Assembly: GCA_021613375.1 (NCBI GenBank)
Contig: CM038728.1
Location: forward strand, 31,857,907 to 31,921,906
Source: Megaleporinus macrocephalus
Lineage: Eukaryota; Chordata; Actinopteri; Characiformes; Anostomidae
Direction: 5' to 3'
Length of the DNA: 64,000 bases
Below the pieces are notes generated by a model. That model saw only the letters and a list, made by a program, of their open reading frames with translations, did no database searches and was not told the DNA's origin. The position numbers and the translations under genes were made by a program. Shown here in pieces: positions 36,200 through 45,895 of the stretch (position 1 is its first letter; each line of letters opens with the position of its first letter).

Positions 36200-36375
36200 A
36201 ATGATAAAATTCGTTCCTTTGCCTGGTTCTGCTTTACTAGCCAATTTTTTCGGTCCATATGAAATTGTGGCAAAAAAACAACACTGGTTGTGAGGTAAAG
36301 ACTCTGGATAGAAAGTGTAAGTCACGTGCCTTCCATGTAAATATGCTTAAAAGCTATGTATGTATCCCGGACGAG
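36200..36375 (+). pseudogene. Ty3/gypsy integrase C-terminal fragment
   Basis: One frame reads PLPGSALLANFFGPYEIV and, after a frameshift in an A-run near 36275, the next reads KSRAFHVNMLKSY. Both segments match the C-terminal part of the integrase of Ty3/gypsy retrotransposons found in fish, where a G-P-Y motif is followed by an H-V/I-N-M-L-K-x-Y motif. The stop that follows the first segment and the frame change show it is inactive. Nothing of protease, reverse transcriptase or the integrase catalytic core is present upstream. Confidence 0.75.
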
Positions 36376-36600
36376 CCCCCAATTCTGTTGCGACGGGGTC
36401 TAGGGTCTGACCGGAGCAGAGAGGCCAATAAGACTGCTGTCTCCATTCTCGTATTGTTGTGCCTTCTCTGCCGTTGATTGTTATTAGTGTGCTCGAACAT
36501 AGCTTGTTCTTTGACTGAGTAAATAAACTGTAAATATACATTTCTTCTTGTAGATATTGTGTGAGCGAGCCAGCGGCGTTCAGCGGCAGCCAATAGGAGT
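36376..36600 (+). mobile_element. LTR-like sequence after the gypsy fragment
   Basis: Directly downstream of the integrase remnant lies ttctgttgcgacggggtcta and then tgaccggagcagagaggc, and further on a polyadenylation-type aataaa at 36521. Position and content suit a 3' LTR. A related sequence occurs in inverted orientation at 38110-38236, which shows it is a dispersed element. Exact LTR ends could not be fixed. Confidence 0.5.
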
Positions 36601-36636
36601 GAGTCGGCAGCGTTCAGCGGCGGCCAGTAGGAGCGA

Positions 36637-36690
36637 GATGGTGGTGGGATGGGATCCTGCTGCATCACACTTTAGGGAAATCACAAGTGG
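36637..36690 (+). repeat. Direct repeat left of the 11-bp array
   Basis: About 54 bases, with gatggtggtgggatggga, cctgctgcatcacact and aatcacaagtg, recur at 38274-38326 as gatggtggtgagatgggg, ccgctgcatcacact and attacaagtg. The two copies flank the 11-bp array. Confidence 0.75.
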
Positions 36691-36868
36691 CGGCCAATAG
36701 GAGCGAGCCGGTGGTGTTTAGCAGACCTAGGACCAGGGATGGGAGAGGTCTTCTGCTTGGGAAGGAGTGGCCGGGGAAGAGCGACGGGAGTGTTTGGAGT
36801 CCGGATGCGGGGCTGCGAAGCTGAACTGTGAAAGGCAGACAGGTACGAGCAAAGTTGTTCAGGCCCGG

Positions 36869-38095
36869 AAATGGAGTGGGAATGGAACGAGAATGGAGCG
36901 GGAATGGAGCGGGAATGGAGCGAGAATGGAGCGGGAATGGAGCGGGAATGAAACGAGAATGGAGCGGGAATGGAGCGGGAATGGAGCGAGAATGGAGCGG
37001 GAATGGAGCGAGAATGGAGCGGGAATGGAGCGGGAATGGAGCAGGAATGGAGCGAGAATGGAGCGGGAATGGAGCGGGAATGGAGCGAGAATGGAGCGAG
37101 AATGGAGCGGGAATGGAGCGAGAATGGAGCGGGAATGGAGCAGGAATGGAGCGAGAATGAAGCGAGAATGGAGTAGGAATGGAGCGAGAATGGAGCGGGA
37201 ATGGAGCAGGAATGGAGCGAGAATGGAGCGGGAATGGAGCAGGAATGGAGCGAGAATGGAGCGAGAATGGAGCGGGAATGGAGCGAGAATGGAGTAGGAA
37301 TGGAGCGGGAATGGAGTGGGAATGGAGCGAGAATGGAGCGAGAATGGAGCGATAATGGAGTAGGAATGGAGCGGGAATGGAGTGGGAATGGAGTGGGAAT
37401 GGAACGAGAATGGAGCAGGAATGGAGCGGGAATGGAACGAGAATGGAGCAAGAATGGAGCGAGAATGGAGCGAGAATGGAACGGGAATGGAGCGGGAATG
37501 AAGCGAGAATGAAGCGAGAATGGAGTAGGAATGGAGCAGGAATGGAGCGGGAATGGAGCGAGAATGGAGCGAGAATGGAGCGAGAATGGAGCGATAATGG
37601 AGTGAGAATGGAGCGATAATGGAGTAGGAATAGAGCGGGAATGGAGCGATAATGGAGCGGGAATGGAGCGAGAATGGAGCGAGAATGGAGCGAGAATGGA
37701 GCGAGAATGGAGTAGGAATGGAGTAGGAATGGAGCGGGAATGGAGCGAGAATGGAGTGAGAATGGAGCGAGAATGGAGCAAGAATGGAGTAGGAATGGAG
37801 TAGGAATAGAGCGGGAATGGAGCAAGAATGGAACAGGAATGGAGCGAGAATGGAGCGAGAATGGAGCAAGAATGGAGCAGGAATGGAGCGAGAATGGAGC
37901 AGGAATGGAGCAGGAATGGAGCAAGAATGGAGCAGGAATGGAACGAGAATGGAGCAAGAATGGAGCAGGAATGGAGTAGGAATAGAGCGGGAATGGAGCA
38001 AGAATGGAGCAGGAATGGAACGAGAATGGAGCAGGAATGGAGCGAGAATGGAGCGAGAATGGAGCGAGAATGGAGCGGGAATGGAGCGGGAATGG
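36869..38095 (+). repeat. 11-bp satellite, about 111 copies
   Basis: The unit gaatggagcgg (variants gaatggagcga, gaatggagcag, gaatggagtag, gataatggagc) repeats at 11 bases. Eleven is not divisible by three, so each strand reads the same 11-residue peptide in all frames (Met-Glu-Arg-Glu-Trp-Ser forward; His-Ser-Arg-Ser-Ile-Pro-Ala-Pro-Phe reverse). Frames up to 430 codons result and are not genes. The plus strand is strongly purine-rich. Confidence 0.97.
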
Positions 38096-38109
38096 GGTTG
38101 TATGTATAG

Positions 38110-38236
38110 TCGGTAGAGGTAATTAGGGGCGTGGTCCAGCTCCCAAAACTTAGTTACCTGGTAACTCCTCTAAATGAGAAGCGACAGTTGTCTCATTTGC
38201 CTCTCTGCTCCGGTCGGACCCTCGACCCGACAGAAT
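38110..38236 (-). mobile_element. LTR-like sequence, inverted
   Basis: The reverse complement contains ttctgtcgggtcgagggtc and ccgaccggagcagagaggca, then atgagacaactgtcgcttct. These align with ttctgttgcgacggggtcta, ctgaccggagcagagaggcc and ataagactgctgtctccattc at 36385-36447. It is therefore an inverted relative of the LTR-like sequence on the other side of the 11-bp array. Confidence 0.6.
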
Positions 38237-38273
38237 ATACAGTTCTATCTCTACAGGCCTTGTTTCCTCGCAG

Positions 38274-38326
38274 ATGGTGGTGAGATGGGGGTCCCGCTGC
38301 ATCACACTGTAAGTAAATTACAAGTG
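38274..38326 (+). repeat. Direct repeat right of the 11-bp array
   Basis: Partner of 36637-36690; see that entry. Confidence 0.75.
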
Positions 38327-38336
38327 TTTTTCCTAC

Positions 38337-39230
38337 ATAAAACCAAATTCCTGCCGTAAGTGGGCTTCAGGGAGAAAAGAATCAGAGGAGGAAAGCGTAG
38401 AAGCTGGGCTGTGACTGTAAAGAGCCGGAGCTTCACTGCTCGTACTAAATAAAGCCTGAAACTCAACAATCTGAAAAGCGGTGCTCCGGCGGGAATTGGC
38501 TCCTTTTGCTTTCCAGGCAGCGAATCTGCCGTCGGAGGGGAAAGAACACAGTCACGCAGCGGGCCCAGCTTCCGCACGAAGCTTGGAATGTGCTGACCTT
38601 CCCACGTGAGGGAGCGTGGGGGATCGGGGCGGTCTCGCGGGGGAAAGTCTGTTTTCTCCTCCGCGAGGCTGAAGTGGATAATTACTCCCCTCCAAAATCG
38701 CTTTCCTTCTGCTGCCTCGGCACAATTAGGACACGCTCGCCGCCGCCTGTCAGGACCCCTCAGCGCTGGAGCTCTGATGTTTCTCCGTTAGTGTGTGTGG
38801 TGGGCCCTGTGCAGGGAAAGCACGGACCCCCGCCGGCTCAGACGCGCACACACAGCGAGGCAGGGCGGTTAACGTGCGGAGAACACGCTGCACCGCTCGT
38901 TATCTGTAAGCGTCCACCCGTACGGTTTATTCATACAGATCAGCTGTTTCGGGGGTCCGCAGCTCAGCGCGGGAATTCCCTTATTAACACCTACTGATTA
39001 ACAGAGATAAAACAGGAGAAACATCTCAGAGTCATCTCAGCGTCACTGCAGGACTGAGAATGCACGAGCAGCCAAATCACATCTGAACTCAGCGGCCTGT
39101 AAAAGAAGAGCCGGCCTAGAGTCTCCGCCGCAGACTCCTCAGCCCCCTCCTGAGCCCCCTCCTGAGCCCCCTCCTCACTCTCAACCTGTACCACACGAAA
39201 GCTGCAGCTTCTGAAGGTCAACAATGACAT
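38337..39230. promoter_or_regulatory. GC-rich single-copy DNA, candidate regulatory
   Basis: Unlike most of the window, this stretch is GC-rich and non-repetitive (for example gatcggggcggtctcgcggg, cgccgccgcctgtc). It may be a CpG island or conserved non-coding DNA. The 163-codon forward frame at 38506-38997 has no recognised domain or splice structure. A small cctgagccccct triplicate lies at about 39143-39175. Confidence 0.3.
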
Positions 39231-39239
39231 AAAAACAAA

Positions 39240-40168
39240 CACACAGAGAGAAACACACACACAAAGAGAGCAACAGAAAGAGAGTGATAGAGAGAGAAAG
39301 AGAGAGAGACAAAGAGAAAGAGAGCAACAGAAAGAGGGTGATAGAGAGAAAGAGAGACAAAGAGAAAGAGAGCAACAGAAAGAGTGATAGAGAGAGACAA
39401 AGAGAAAAAGAGCAACAGAAAGAGAGTGATAGAGAGAGAAAGAGAGACAAAGAGAAAAAGAGCAACAGAAAGAGAGTGATAGAGAGAAAGAGAGACAAAG
39501 AGAAAGAGAGCAACAGAAAGAGTGATAGAGAGAGACAAAGAGAAAAAGAGCAACAGAAAGAGAGTGATAGAGAGAGAAAGAGAGACAAAGAGAAAAAGAG
39601 CAACAGAAAGAGAGTGATAGAGAGAGAAAGAGAGACAAAGAGAAAAAGAGCAACAGAAAGAGAGTGATAGAGAGAGAAAGAGAGAGAGACAAAGAGAAAG
39701 AGAGCAACAGAAAGAGGGTGATAGAGAGAAAGAGAGACAAAGAGCAAGAGAGCAACAGAAAGAGTGATAGAGAGAGACAAAGAGAAAAAGAGCAACAGAA
39801 AGAGAGTGATAGAGAGAGAAAGAGAGACAAAGAGAAAAAGAGCAACAGAAAGAGAGTGATAGAGAGAGAAAGAGAGACAAAGAGAAAAAGAGCAACAGAA
39901 AGAGAGTGATAGAGAGTGAAAGAGAGAGACAAAGAGAAAAAGAGCAACAGAAAGAGGGTGATAGAGAGTGAAAGAGAGAGACAGAGAGAAAAAGAGCAAC
40001 AGAAAGAGAGTGACAGAGAGGAAAGAGAGAGAGACAGAGAGAAAAAGAGCAACAGAAAGAGAGTGACAGAGAGGAAAGAGAGAGAGCCAAAGAGAAAAAG
40101 AGAGAAAGATAGAGGGAAAGAGAGAGTGAGAGAGGCAGAGAGAAAGAGTGATAGAAGAAAAGAGGGAC

Positions 40169-40199
<31 letters not shown>

Positions 40200-40470
40200 A
40201 AAGGACAGAAAGAGAGTGAGGGAGACAGAGAGAGAGTGATAGAGGGAGAAAGAGAGAGACAAAGAAAAAAAGAGAGATAGAGAGGGGGTGAGAGAGACAG
40301 AGAGAGAGAAAGAGAAAAAGAGAGAGGGACAGAGAAAGAGAGAAAGGGAGAGAAAGAGAGTGAGAGAGACAGAGAGAGAGAGAGTGAGAGAGGGACAGAG
40401 AGTGAGATGGAGAAAGGGAGAGAAAGAGAATGAGAGACACAGGGAGAGAGAGTGACAGAGAGAAAGAGAG
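39240..40470 (+). repeat. Purine-rich 50-bp minisatellite
   Basis: A 50-base unit with gagcaacagaaagagagtga and gacaaagagaaaaag repeats to about 40080, then degrades into GA-rich sequence with gtgagagagacagag words. The plus strand is nearly all purine. On the minus strand it gives Leu/Ser/Phe-rich frames of up to 468 codons that would look like membrane proteins; they are artefacts. Confidence 0.93.
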
Positions 40471-41065
40471 TTTTTTCTGCCTCTCTACCTCTCTCATTCT
40501 CCCCTTCCCTCCTTTCTTTCTGTTGTCTCTCTCACTCCTCCCTCCGTTCCTGCTCTCTCCATCCGTTTCTTTTCCTGTCACCCTCATTTTGTCTTTGCCT
40601 TTTTACTCTCTCTTTATTTCTTTTTCTCCTCTATCCCTCTTTTTTCTCTCTTTGTACTCTTTTTCACTTTTCCCACTATCTGTATCTGCTTATTTCTTTC
40701 CTCCCTCTCTTTCCCCTTCCTTCCTTTCTTCTCTCTCTCTTTTCCTTTCTCCATTTCTCTCTCCTCCCCTCGTCCTCCTTTTTTTCCCTATTATTCACGC
40801 TCTGTCTCTCCCTCACTGTCCTCCTCTTTTGCTCTACTCTCCCTGTTTTGCTTTCTGTTTCTCTCTCACCCCATCATCCCTCTGCTTTCTCGCGCTCTCT
40901 CACTCGTTCGTTGTTTTTTCTCCTCCTCTTTTTCTTTTTTTACCCGTCTGTTTCTCTCCCTCCTTTCTGCTGTATTTATCTTCCTGTTTTTGCCTCTCTC
41001 CCTTCTCCTCTCTCTCCCTCTTTCTCTCTCTCTCTCTCTCTCACTCGCTTCACCCCCCCTCCCCT
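40471..41065 (+). repeat. Pyrimidine-rich low-complexity tract
   Basis: From cagagagaaagagag to ttttttctgcctctctac the strand composition flips within a few bases at 40470. The next 590 bases are C/T-rich without a fixed period, ending in a CT microsatellite and a C-run. Together with the preceding purine-rich array it forms a strand-switched purine/pyrimidine pair. Confidence 0.9.
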
Positions 41066-41300
41066 CTAGAATGCAGTGCCGTTGTCATGGCAACAGTGAT
41101 CAATTAAAGGTTGTGCTTTCCTTCCTCCTCCCACTCACTGCATCATTCTGCACTCGTTCGTAATGAGCTTTATTTTTACATCCACAACCAAAGCGGCGGC
41201 GCGGGCATCACGCTGAGCCGATCACTAATAACCCGATCGATTACCGGCGGTGTCCTGTATTAGCCAGAAATTAAATTAGAGAATACATTTCTATATAAAT
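41066..41300. promoter_or_regulatory. Candidate conserved regulatory element
   Basis: Right after the pyrimidine tract the sequence becomes unique: an X-box palindrome, then gtgatcaattaaaggttgtg, cgttcgtaatgagctttatt, aaagcggcggcgcgggc and ccagaaattaaattagag. The mixture of TAAT cores, a palindromic factor site and GC-rich blocks is what conserved vertebrate enhancers look like. Conservation was not tested. Confidence 0.35.
41081..41094. promoter_or_regulatory. RFX X-box-like palindrome
   Basis: gttgtcatggcaac differs by one base from the palindromic RFX-factor X-box gttgccatggcaac. RFX proteins bind such sites in promoters and enhancers, including those of ciliary genes (family knowledge). 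No gene start was recognised next to it. Confidence 0.45.
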
Positions 41301-41400
41301 ATATTAATAAAAAATAATTACCTGAGAGTATGTAACACCTCCACCAGCACGGATAACACCTTAGCGACGCACGTTATGCTAATCGACGTGATTTGGTAAT

Positions 41401-41450
41401 TATATATATATATTTATTTATTTATATGTGTGTGTGTGTGTGTGTGTGTG
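41401..41450 (+). repeat. (TA)n/(TG)n microsatellite
   Basis: Short TA tract followed by tttatttatttat and then about eleven TG units. Confidence 0.9.
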
Positions 41451-41502
41451 ATTTTCTCCAAAAATCAAGTTTAGTACAGCAGAAAATGAGTCTTTGGGGT
41501 AC

Positions 41503-41546
41503 TAAGGTTAAGGTTAAGGTTAGGGTTAGGTTTAGGTGTAGGTGTA
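41503..41546 (+). repeat. Short telomere-like repeat
   Basis: Degenerate units ggttaa, ggttag, ggttta and ggtgta follow one another. It resembles interstitial TTAGGG sequence but is only about seven imperfect units. Confidence 0.6.
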
Positions 41547-41617
41547 GTATTATTTAGTTATAGGACAACAAAGATGAATAGAAACCTATGAATGACCTCA
41601 CTAATATAGTAAGACAA

Positions 41618-41633
41618 ACATGAGTGTGTGTGT

Positions 41634-41669
<36 letters not shown>
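41618..41669 (+). repeat. (TG)n microsatellite
   Basis: TG dinucleotides with a single GAG interruption. Confidence 0.95.
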
Positions 41670-41671
<2 letters not shown>

Positions 41672-41819
41672 AATTTAATTGAAGTACAGTTATGTAATGT
41701 TCTAAAGTACATTTGTCTTCTGATGGAAATTAAATCAGAGGATAAAAAACAATTAATTTTTTTTTTTACATTTTAATATCTTCACTTCTCACTTAAAGTA
41801 AAAAAGAAATAGTGATTTG

Positions 41820-41902
41820 ATTTATATCGTGATATATATCGATATTGACTGATATGAAAAAAATTATTGTGATAACATTTTTCCCCATATCGCCCAGCCC
41901 TA
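41820..41902 (-). mobile_element. hAT-type dispersed repeat end
   Basis: Motifs tatatcgtgatatatatcga and gtgataacattt, ending in ccatatcgcccagcccta, match the end of a DNA transposon family, probably hAT, that is abundant in fish (it begins tagggctgggcgatatgg on the other strand). Only this end is seen here. Confidence 0.6.
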
Positions 41903-42079
41903 CCATGTACTGGATAAAGGATGTGGTGACCTCAGCGTTCAGCTGGACATTAAGCAGTTCGGCCAGATCCAGCAGTTTGGATGTCTTCCCTGGAATCTTA
42001 CTCATTGTTCCAGATGTTGGTCAGAGCTTCAGGAGGATTCAAATCTGTGGATTTTGCAAGCCAGTCCAGATGTGTGAAC

Positions 42080-42872
42080 TAGAGATGAAAAGATCGATCG
42101 GCTATGTATCGGTATCGGGCGATTTGTAATCAAAATATGTGAACGCTGATCAGCCGATATGTCTCCAATTTAGCCGATCCCGGGAGCCGATCAATGGCGT
42201 TAAACAAATGAGCCTAATTTCTGTATTTCCAGCTAACGTTTCATCCAGGAAGAGGAGCCCTGCATAAAAACCCCCTCCGGCCAGCTCCCTGCAATTCCTA
42301 TCTGAACTGCTAGGTGGAAACACGTTTCATTTTCGTCAGATTGACTAAAGCAACGGCCTCATGAGAACAGTTTATGGTGTTCACCGCATGCACTGATAGA
42401 AAACATCTTCCAACAGTCAGTTTGTTACCGTATGTGACTCAGTCTCATCCAGGACGTTCTGTAACATCTGTAAAATCAAGGTGTCTCATTGGGGAACCAA
42501 GACATTCAACACTACTATTCTGATACAGCACTTAAGAGTACGCCACGCAGCTGAAGACAGTGAGTATCAGCAAACAGCGGAGCTAGCACGCAACAAACAA
42601 CCCAGAAACCCGTACAGACCAGATCTGACCGGTACAAACAGAACAGCAGCAGAAACAGCCAGAGAGCTAAAGAACCACAGCCAGAGTGATTGAGTTTATA
42701 GCGCTAAATAAGCACGTTTGTACCATGTTTCATGACTTGCTTGCCCTAATAACTACATGTAGCCCTGCCGTGGCATATAGCCCCGCCCTCTATCGGTATC
42801 GGCTATCGGCCGATCACGCTGAAAGGTGATCGGAATCAGCCTCAAAAATGCTGATTGGTCCACCACGCTCCT
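42080..42872 (+). mobile_element. hAT-like element with BED finger, inserted in Tc1-like relic
   Basis: Both ends carry reiterated atcggtatcgg/ccgatc words (gatcgatcggctatgtatcg near 42090; tatcggtatcggctatcggc near 42791), the subterminal pattern of several fish hAT families. The interior holds a BED zinc finger (next entry). The catalytic and dimerisation regions are absent, so the copy is internally deleted. Tc1-like transposase sequence stops on one side and resumes on the other, so it landed in that older element. The 8-bp duplication could not be resolved. Confidence 0.65.
42421..42693 (+). pseudogene. BED zinc-finger fragment of a hAT transposase
   Basis: The frame reads RTFCNICKIKVSHWGTKTF then NTTILIQHLRVRH. 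Cys at 42460 and 42469 (C-x2-C) and His at 42529 and 42544 (H-x4-H) are the four zinc ligands of a BED finger, with the typical N-T-T-x-L-x-x-H-L core. The frame stays open to 42693 through a polar Gln/Asn-rich stretch and then stops. No RNase-H-like core follows. Host ZBED genes have similar fingers, but the surrounding hAT-type ends argue for a transposon remnant. Confidence 0.75.
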
Positions 42873-43599
42873 AATTGTCCATCATGCCGATCAGTCGCAT
42901 TAGCAGCCCTTGGAACGTGAGCCCTGTTATCTTGGAATGCAGGAATGGGAATGTTATGTTCCTCAGTTGGACGATGAGCAGAAGGCCAAACATGCCTGTC
43001 CAGCAGCTCAACGTGGACACTGTGGTTCTAGTTTACTGTCCCTGTAAACAAAGAACATCACAGAACAGGCTAAGAGCTCCTCAAGCTTGAACCACACCTC
43101 AACCACACAGGCTTCCTGAGGTCAGCGATGAACATAAGGTCCAGCATCTCTCACATACAGGCAGACACCAGAGTCCTCTCACCAGATAACACGTTTGGAC
43201 CGTCCAGTTTTAGTGTGTGTCCATTCGTCCACCGTATCTGTATCTTTGGGAGCAGGACTGGGGCCTCCTGGATGACACTCTGCTCCATATGTTCCTGGTA
43301 GTGCTCTTGGTTGAACCTGCATTAACTTCTAGACGTAGCTCCAGCCAGACAGTGGTTTACAAGCTGTTGGTCTCCGTCTGTCAGTATCCTCTCTCGGCCG
43401 CAGTTTTAATGGGAATTTTCTGTAGACTGGGAATTCTGCCACTGCTGGTTGACCCATATGACCGCATCTGTCCATATACCTGCAGATTCAGCTACTACTT
43501 CCTTCGCACTGTGGCCTTCAGCCACAATCACTACTCTCTGCCCGTTGTTAACATCAGTATCTGCTCTGTCACCCATTTGGGATGGAATGAAATGTATTC

Positions 43600-44185
43600 A
43601 CATTCATTACTCAGGTAGAAGTACAGATACTAGGGTTTAAAATACTTCTGTAGAAGTTGAAGTATCAACTGAAGCTTTTTACTCCAGTAAAAGTGTAAAA
43701 GTACTGCTTTCAGAACTACTTAAAGTATAAAAGTAATGTAAGGAAAATAACAGGGGTCTATAGTGCACAAGCCCACCACCCCAAAAATCGATTCTTCTAA
43801 AAGCCATAATGACTATAATGTTATATTAAAATGTTAATGTTGATAAATTTGGGATGCGCTAGGCTTCCTGTTTCAGCTCATATACGCCCATTAAACATGA
43901 ATGTAGTTTAGTACAATGTAAATATATTAAAGAAGCATATCTGTTACTACTGAACATTAACATGTGTTTCATGGAGCAGAAGATATGATGACTAGTCTAT
44001 AAGTATTGTAATGAAGTCAAACTTCAAAAATATGTTATCAATAATCTTTACTGGAATGTAAATGTACATGAATGAAAACAAACTGAAATGAAATAGGAGT
44101 AACGAGACTAGTTTAAAAAATAATTACTCCATTATTATTTCTACTTAAGTAAGATAACAAAGTATTTGTACTTAGTTACTTGACA
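43600..44185. mobile_element. AT-rich MITE-like repeat
   Basis: It starts attactcaggtagaagtacag and contains many aaagtgtaaaagtact words. It ends tatttgtacttagttacttg, which is an imperfect reverse complement of the start (aagtacagatact versus aagtacaaatact). This is a widespread type of fish non-autonomous repeat. No coding frame. Ends are approximate. Confidence 0.6.
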
Positions 44186-44539
44186 CCTGTGCACTGTACC
44201 GGCTCTTCTCAGGCTATCAATCAGTCCCGATCACCATCCAGCAGGATCTTTCCTGTGCAGCGCCATCTGCAGGAGCCTGAAGTTACTACCAACTTAAAAA
44301 CATAAGGAAACCAATGTTTTGTCCCAGGGGCTTTTATTGGACCATTGAACTGCTATTAGGGTTGATCTAAGGTCAGTTTTATAATCATTACTTTTCTAAA
44401 CAGATGTTCAGTCAGAGCTCCAGTCAGACCCTCAGTCTAGTGTACAGCTGCCCCCTGAGACAAATCTGAGACCTGTCAGTCAATTGCAGTTCAATTCACC
44501 ATGTAACGAATGTGGCCTCCACATTAAACCATACATGCA
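44186..44539. other. Single-copy DNA, no gene seen
   Basis: Nothing recognised between the MITE-like repeat and the CA-rich array. Confidence 0.5.
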
Positions 44540-44573
44540 GTGAAACACCCGAATAAACACACACACACTAGTG

Positions 44574-44610
<37 letters not shown>

Positions 44611-45479
44611 AGGGGCAGTGAAACACCTACATAAGCACACACACACACTAGTGAAAACACACACACACACACACACACTGAGGGGCAGTGAAACACCTAC
44701 ATAAGCACACACACACACTAGTGAAAACACACACACACTGAGGGGCAGTGAAACACCTACATAAGCACACACACACACTAGTGAACATGCACACACACAC
44801 TGAGGGGCAGTGAGACATCTACATAAACAAACACAAACACTGAGGGGTCGTAAAAGAAACCCACAAACACACTAGTGAACAAACACACACACTCTGAGGG
44901 GCAGTGAAACACCTACATAAACATGCACACACACTAGTGAACACGCACACACACACTGAGGGGCAGTAAAAAAAAAAACATATACACAAACACACTAGTG
45001 AACACACACACACAAACACTGAGGGGCTATTGAAAAACACCCAGATACATACATACAGACTACGGGGCAGTGGAACACCCACAAACACACACTAGTGAAA
45101 ACACACACTAGGGGGCAAATAAACACCCTCAAACACAAACACACACACACTCCAGGGGGCAGTTAAACCAACCACAACAGCCACACACACACTAGTAAAA
45201 ACACACACACTAGTGAAAACACACACTAGGGGGCAAATAAACACCCTCAAACACAAACACACACACATTCCAGGGGGCAGTTAAACCAACCACAACAGCC
45301 ACACACACACACACACTAGTAAAAACACACACACTAGGGCACACACTAGGGGGCAGTGAAACGCCCTCAAACACAAACACATACTAGTGAACACACACAC
45401 CAGGGTGCAGTGAAACACCCACAAACACACACCCACACACACACTAGTGAACACACACACCAGGGAGCAGTGAAACACC

Positions 45480-45517
<38 letters not shown>

Positions 45518-45720
45518 AGCACACACTAGGGGCCAGTGAAACACCCACAAACACACACTAATGAAAACACACATTAGGGGGCAGTGAAACCAACCACAAC
45601 AGCCATACACACACACACTAGTGAAAACACACACTAAAAACCCACATACACACACAACCACACTAGTGAACACACACTAGGGGGCTGTGAACACCCAAAT
45701 ATACACACATGCCAGTGACC
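44540..45720 (+). repeat. CA-rich compound minisatellite
   Basis: Units of about 60 bases alternate CA dinucleotide runs with actagtgaa and gaggggcagtgaaacaccta. Spacing varies because the CA runs differ in length; later units change to ctagggggcagtgaa and aaaccaaccacaacagcc. The last units pass into the dispersed repeat at 45721. Minus-strand Cys/Val-rich frames of 75-90 codons are artefacts. Confidence 0.93.
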
Positions 45721-45895
45721 ACACACTCTAGGGGGCAGAGAGCACACTTGTCTGGAGAGGTGGACAGTTAGGGGGTAGGTGTCTTGCTCAAGGGCCCTTC
45801 AGTGGTGTCCTGTTGGTTCAGGAGATTCAACCAGCAACCTTCTAGTTACAAGGCTGGTTCCCCCAAACTCCAGCTCACGACTGCCCTGTAGTCTG
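45721..45895 (+). mobile_element. Dispersed fish repeat fragment
   Basis: The order ctagggggcagagagcacac, gtgtcttgctcaagggccct, tcagtggtg, attcaaccagcaaccttcta and acgactgccct follows a short interspersed repeat that I recognise from fish genomes. Its beginning merges with the CA-rich array, whose actag-tgaacacacac-ctagggggcag units look like tandem copies of its first part. Confidence 0.6.

Larger units (their letters stand above)
41903..43600 (-). pseudogene. Tc1-like transposase relic, split by a hAT element
   Basis: Read on the minus strand, the order fits a Tc1-like transposase. Near 43540-43430 there is a possible N-terminal part (AEGHSAKEVVAESAGIWTDA). Near 42990-42890 comes EEHNIPIPAFQDNRAHVP, with the Asp-Asn of the DDE fold. 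After the inserted element, HLDWLAKSTDLNP at 42077-42037 corresponds to the DWPAQSPDLNP motif. A further C-terminal stretch (KTSKLLDLAELLNVQL) lies at 41985-41935. Several stops and frame changes occur. The segment at 42080-42872 is unrelated hAT DNA. The N-terminal part is the least certain. Confidence 0.6.

Noticed and set aside
36665..38001. Minus-strand His/Ser/Pro-rich frames of up to 430 codons
   Set aside because: The 11-bp satellite yields the same 11-residue peptide in all frames of a strand; not a gene.
38506..38997. 163-codon forward frame in GC-rich DNA
   Set aside because: No domain, no repeat of codon bias between frames, and two other frames are also partly open; better explained as GC-rich non-coding DNA.
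38991..40587. Minus-strand Leu/Ser/Phe-rich frames of up to 468 codons that look like multi-pass membrane proteins
   Set aside because: They are the reading of a purine-rich 50-bp minisatellite from its pyrimidine strand; several frames are open at once.
42421..42693. Host ZBED gene exon
   Set aside because: The BED finger is real, but hAT-type subterminal repeats surround it and no catalytic or host-type continuation follows; a transposon remnant is simpler.
43217..43618. 133-codon forward frame, hydrophobic
   Set aside because: It is antisense to the Tc1-like transposase relic, whose minus-strand motifs explain the sequence better.
45721..45895. Possible tRNA gene or tRNA-derived SINE head
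   Set aside because: Words such as gattcaaccagcaacc resemble a B box only loosely and no cloverleaf could be drawn; the sequence follows a known dispersed repeat.
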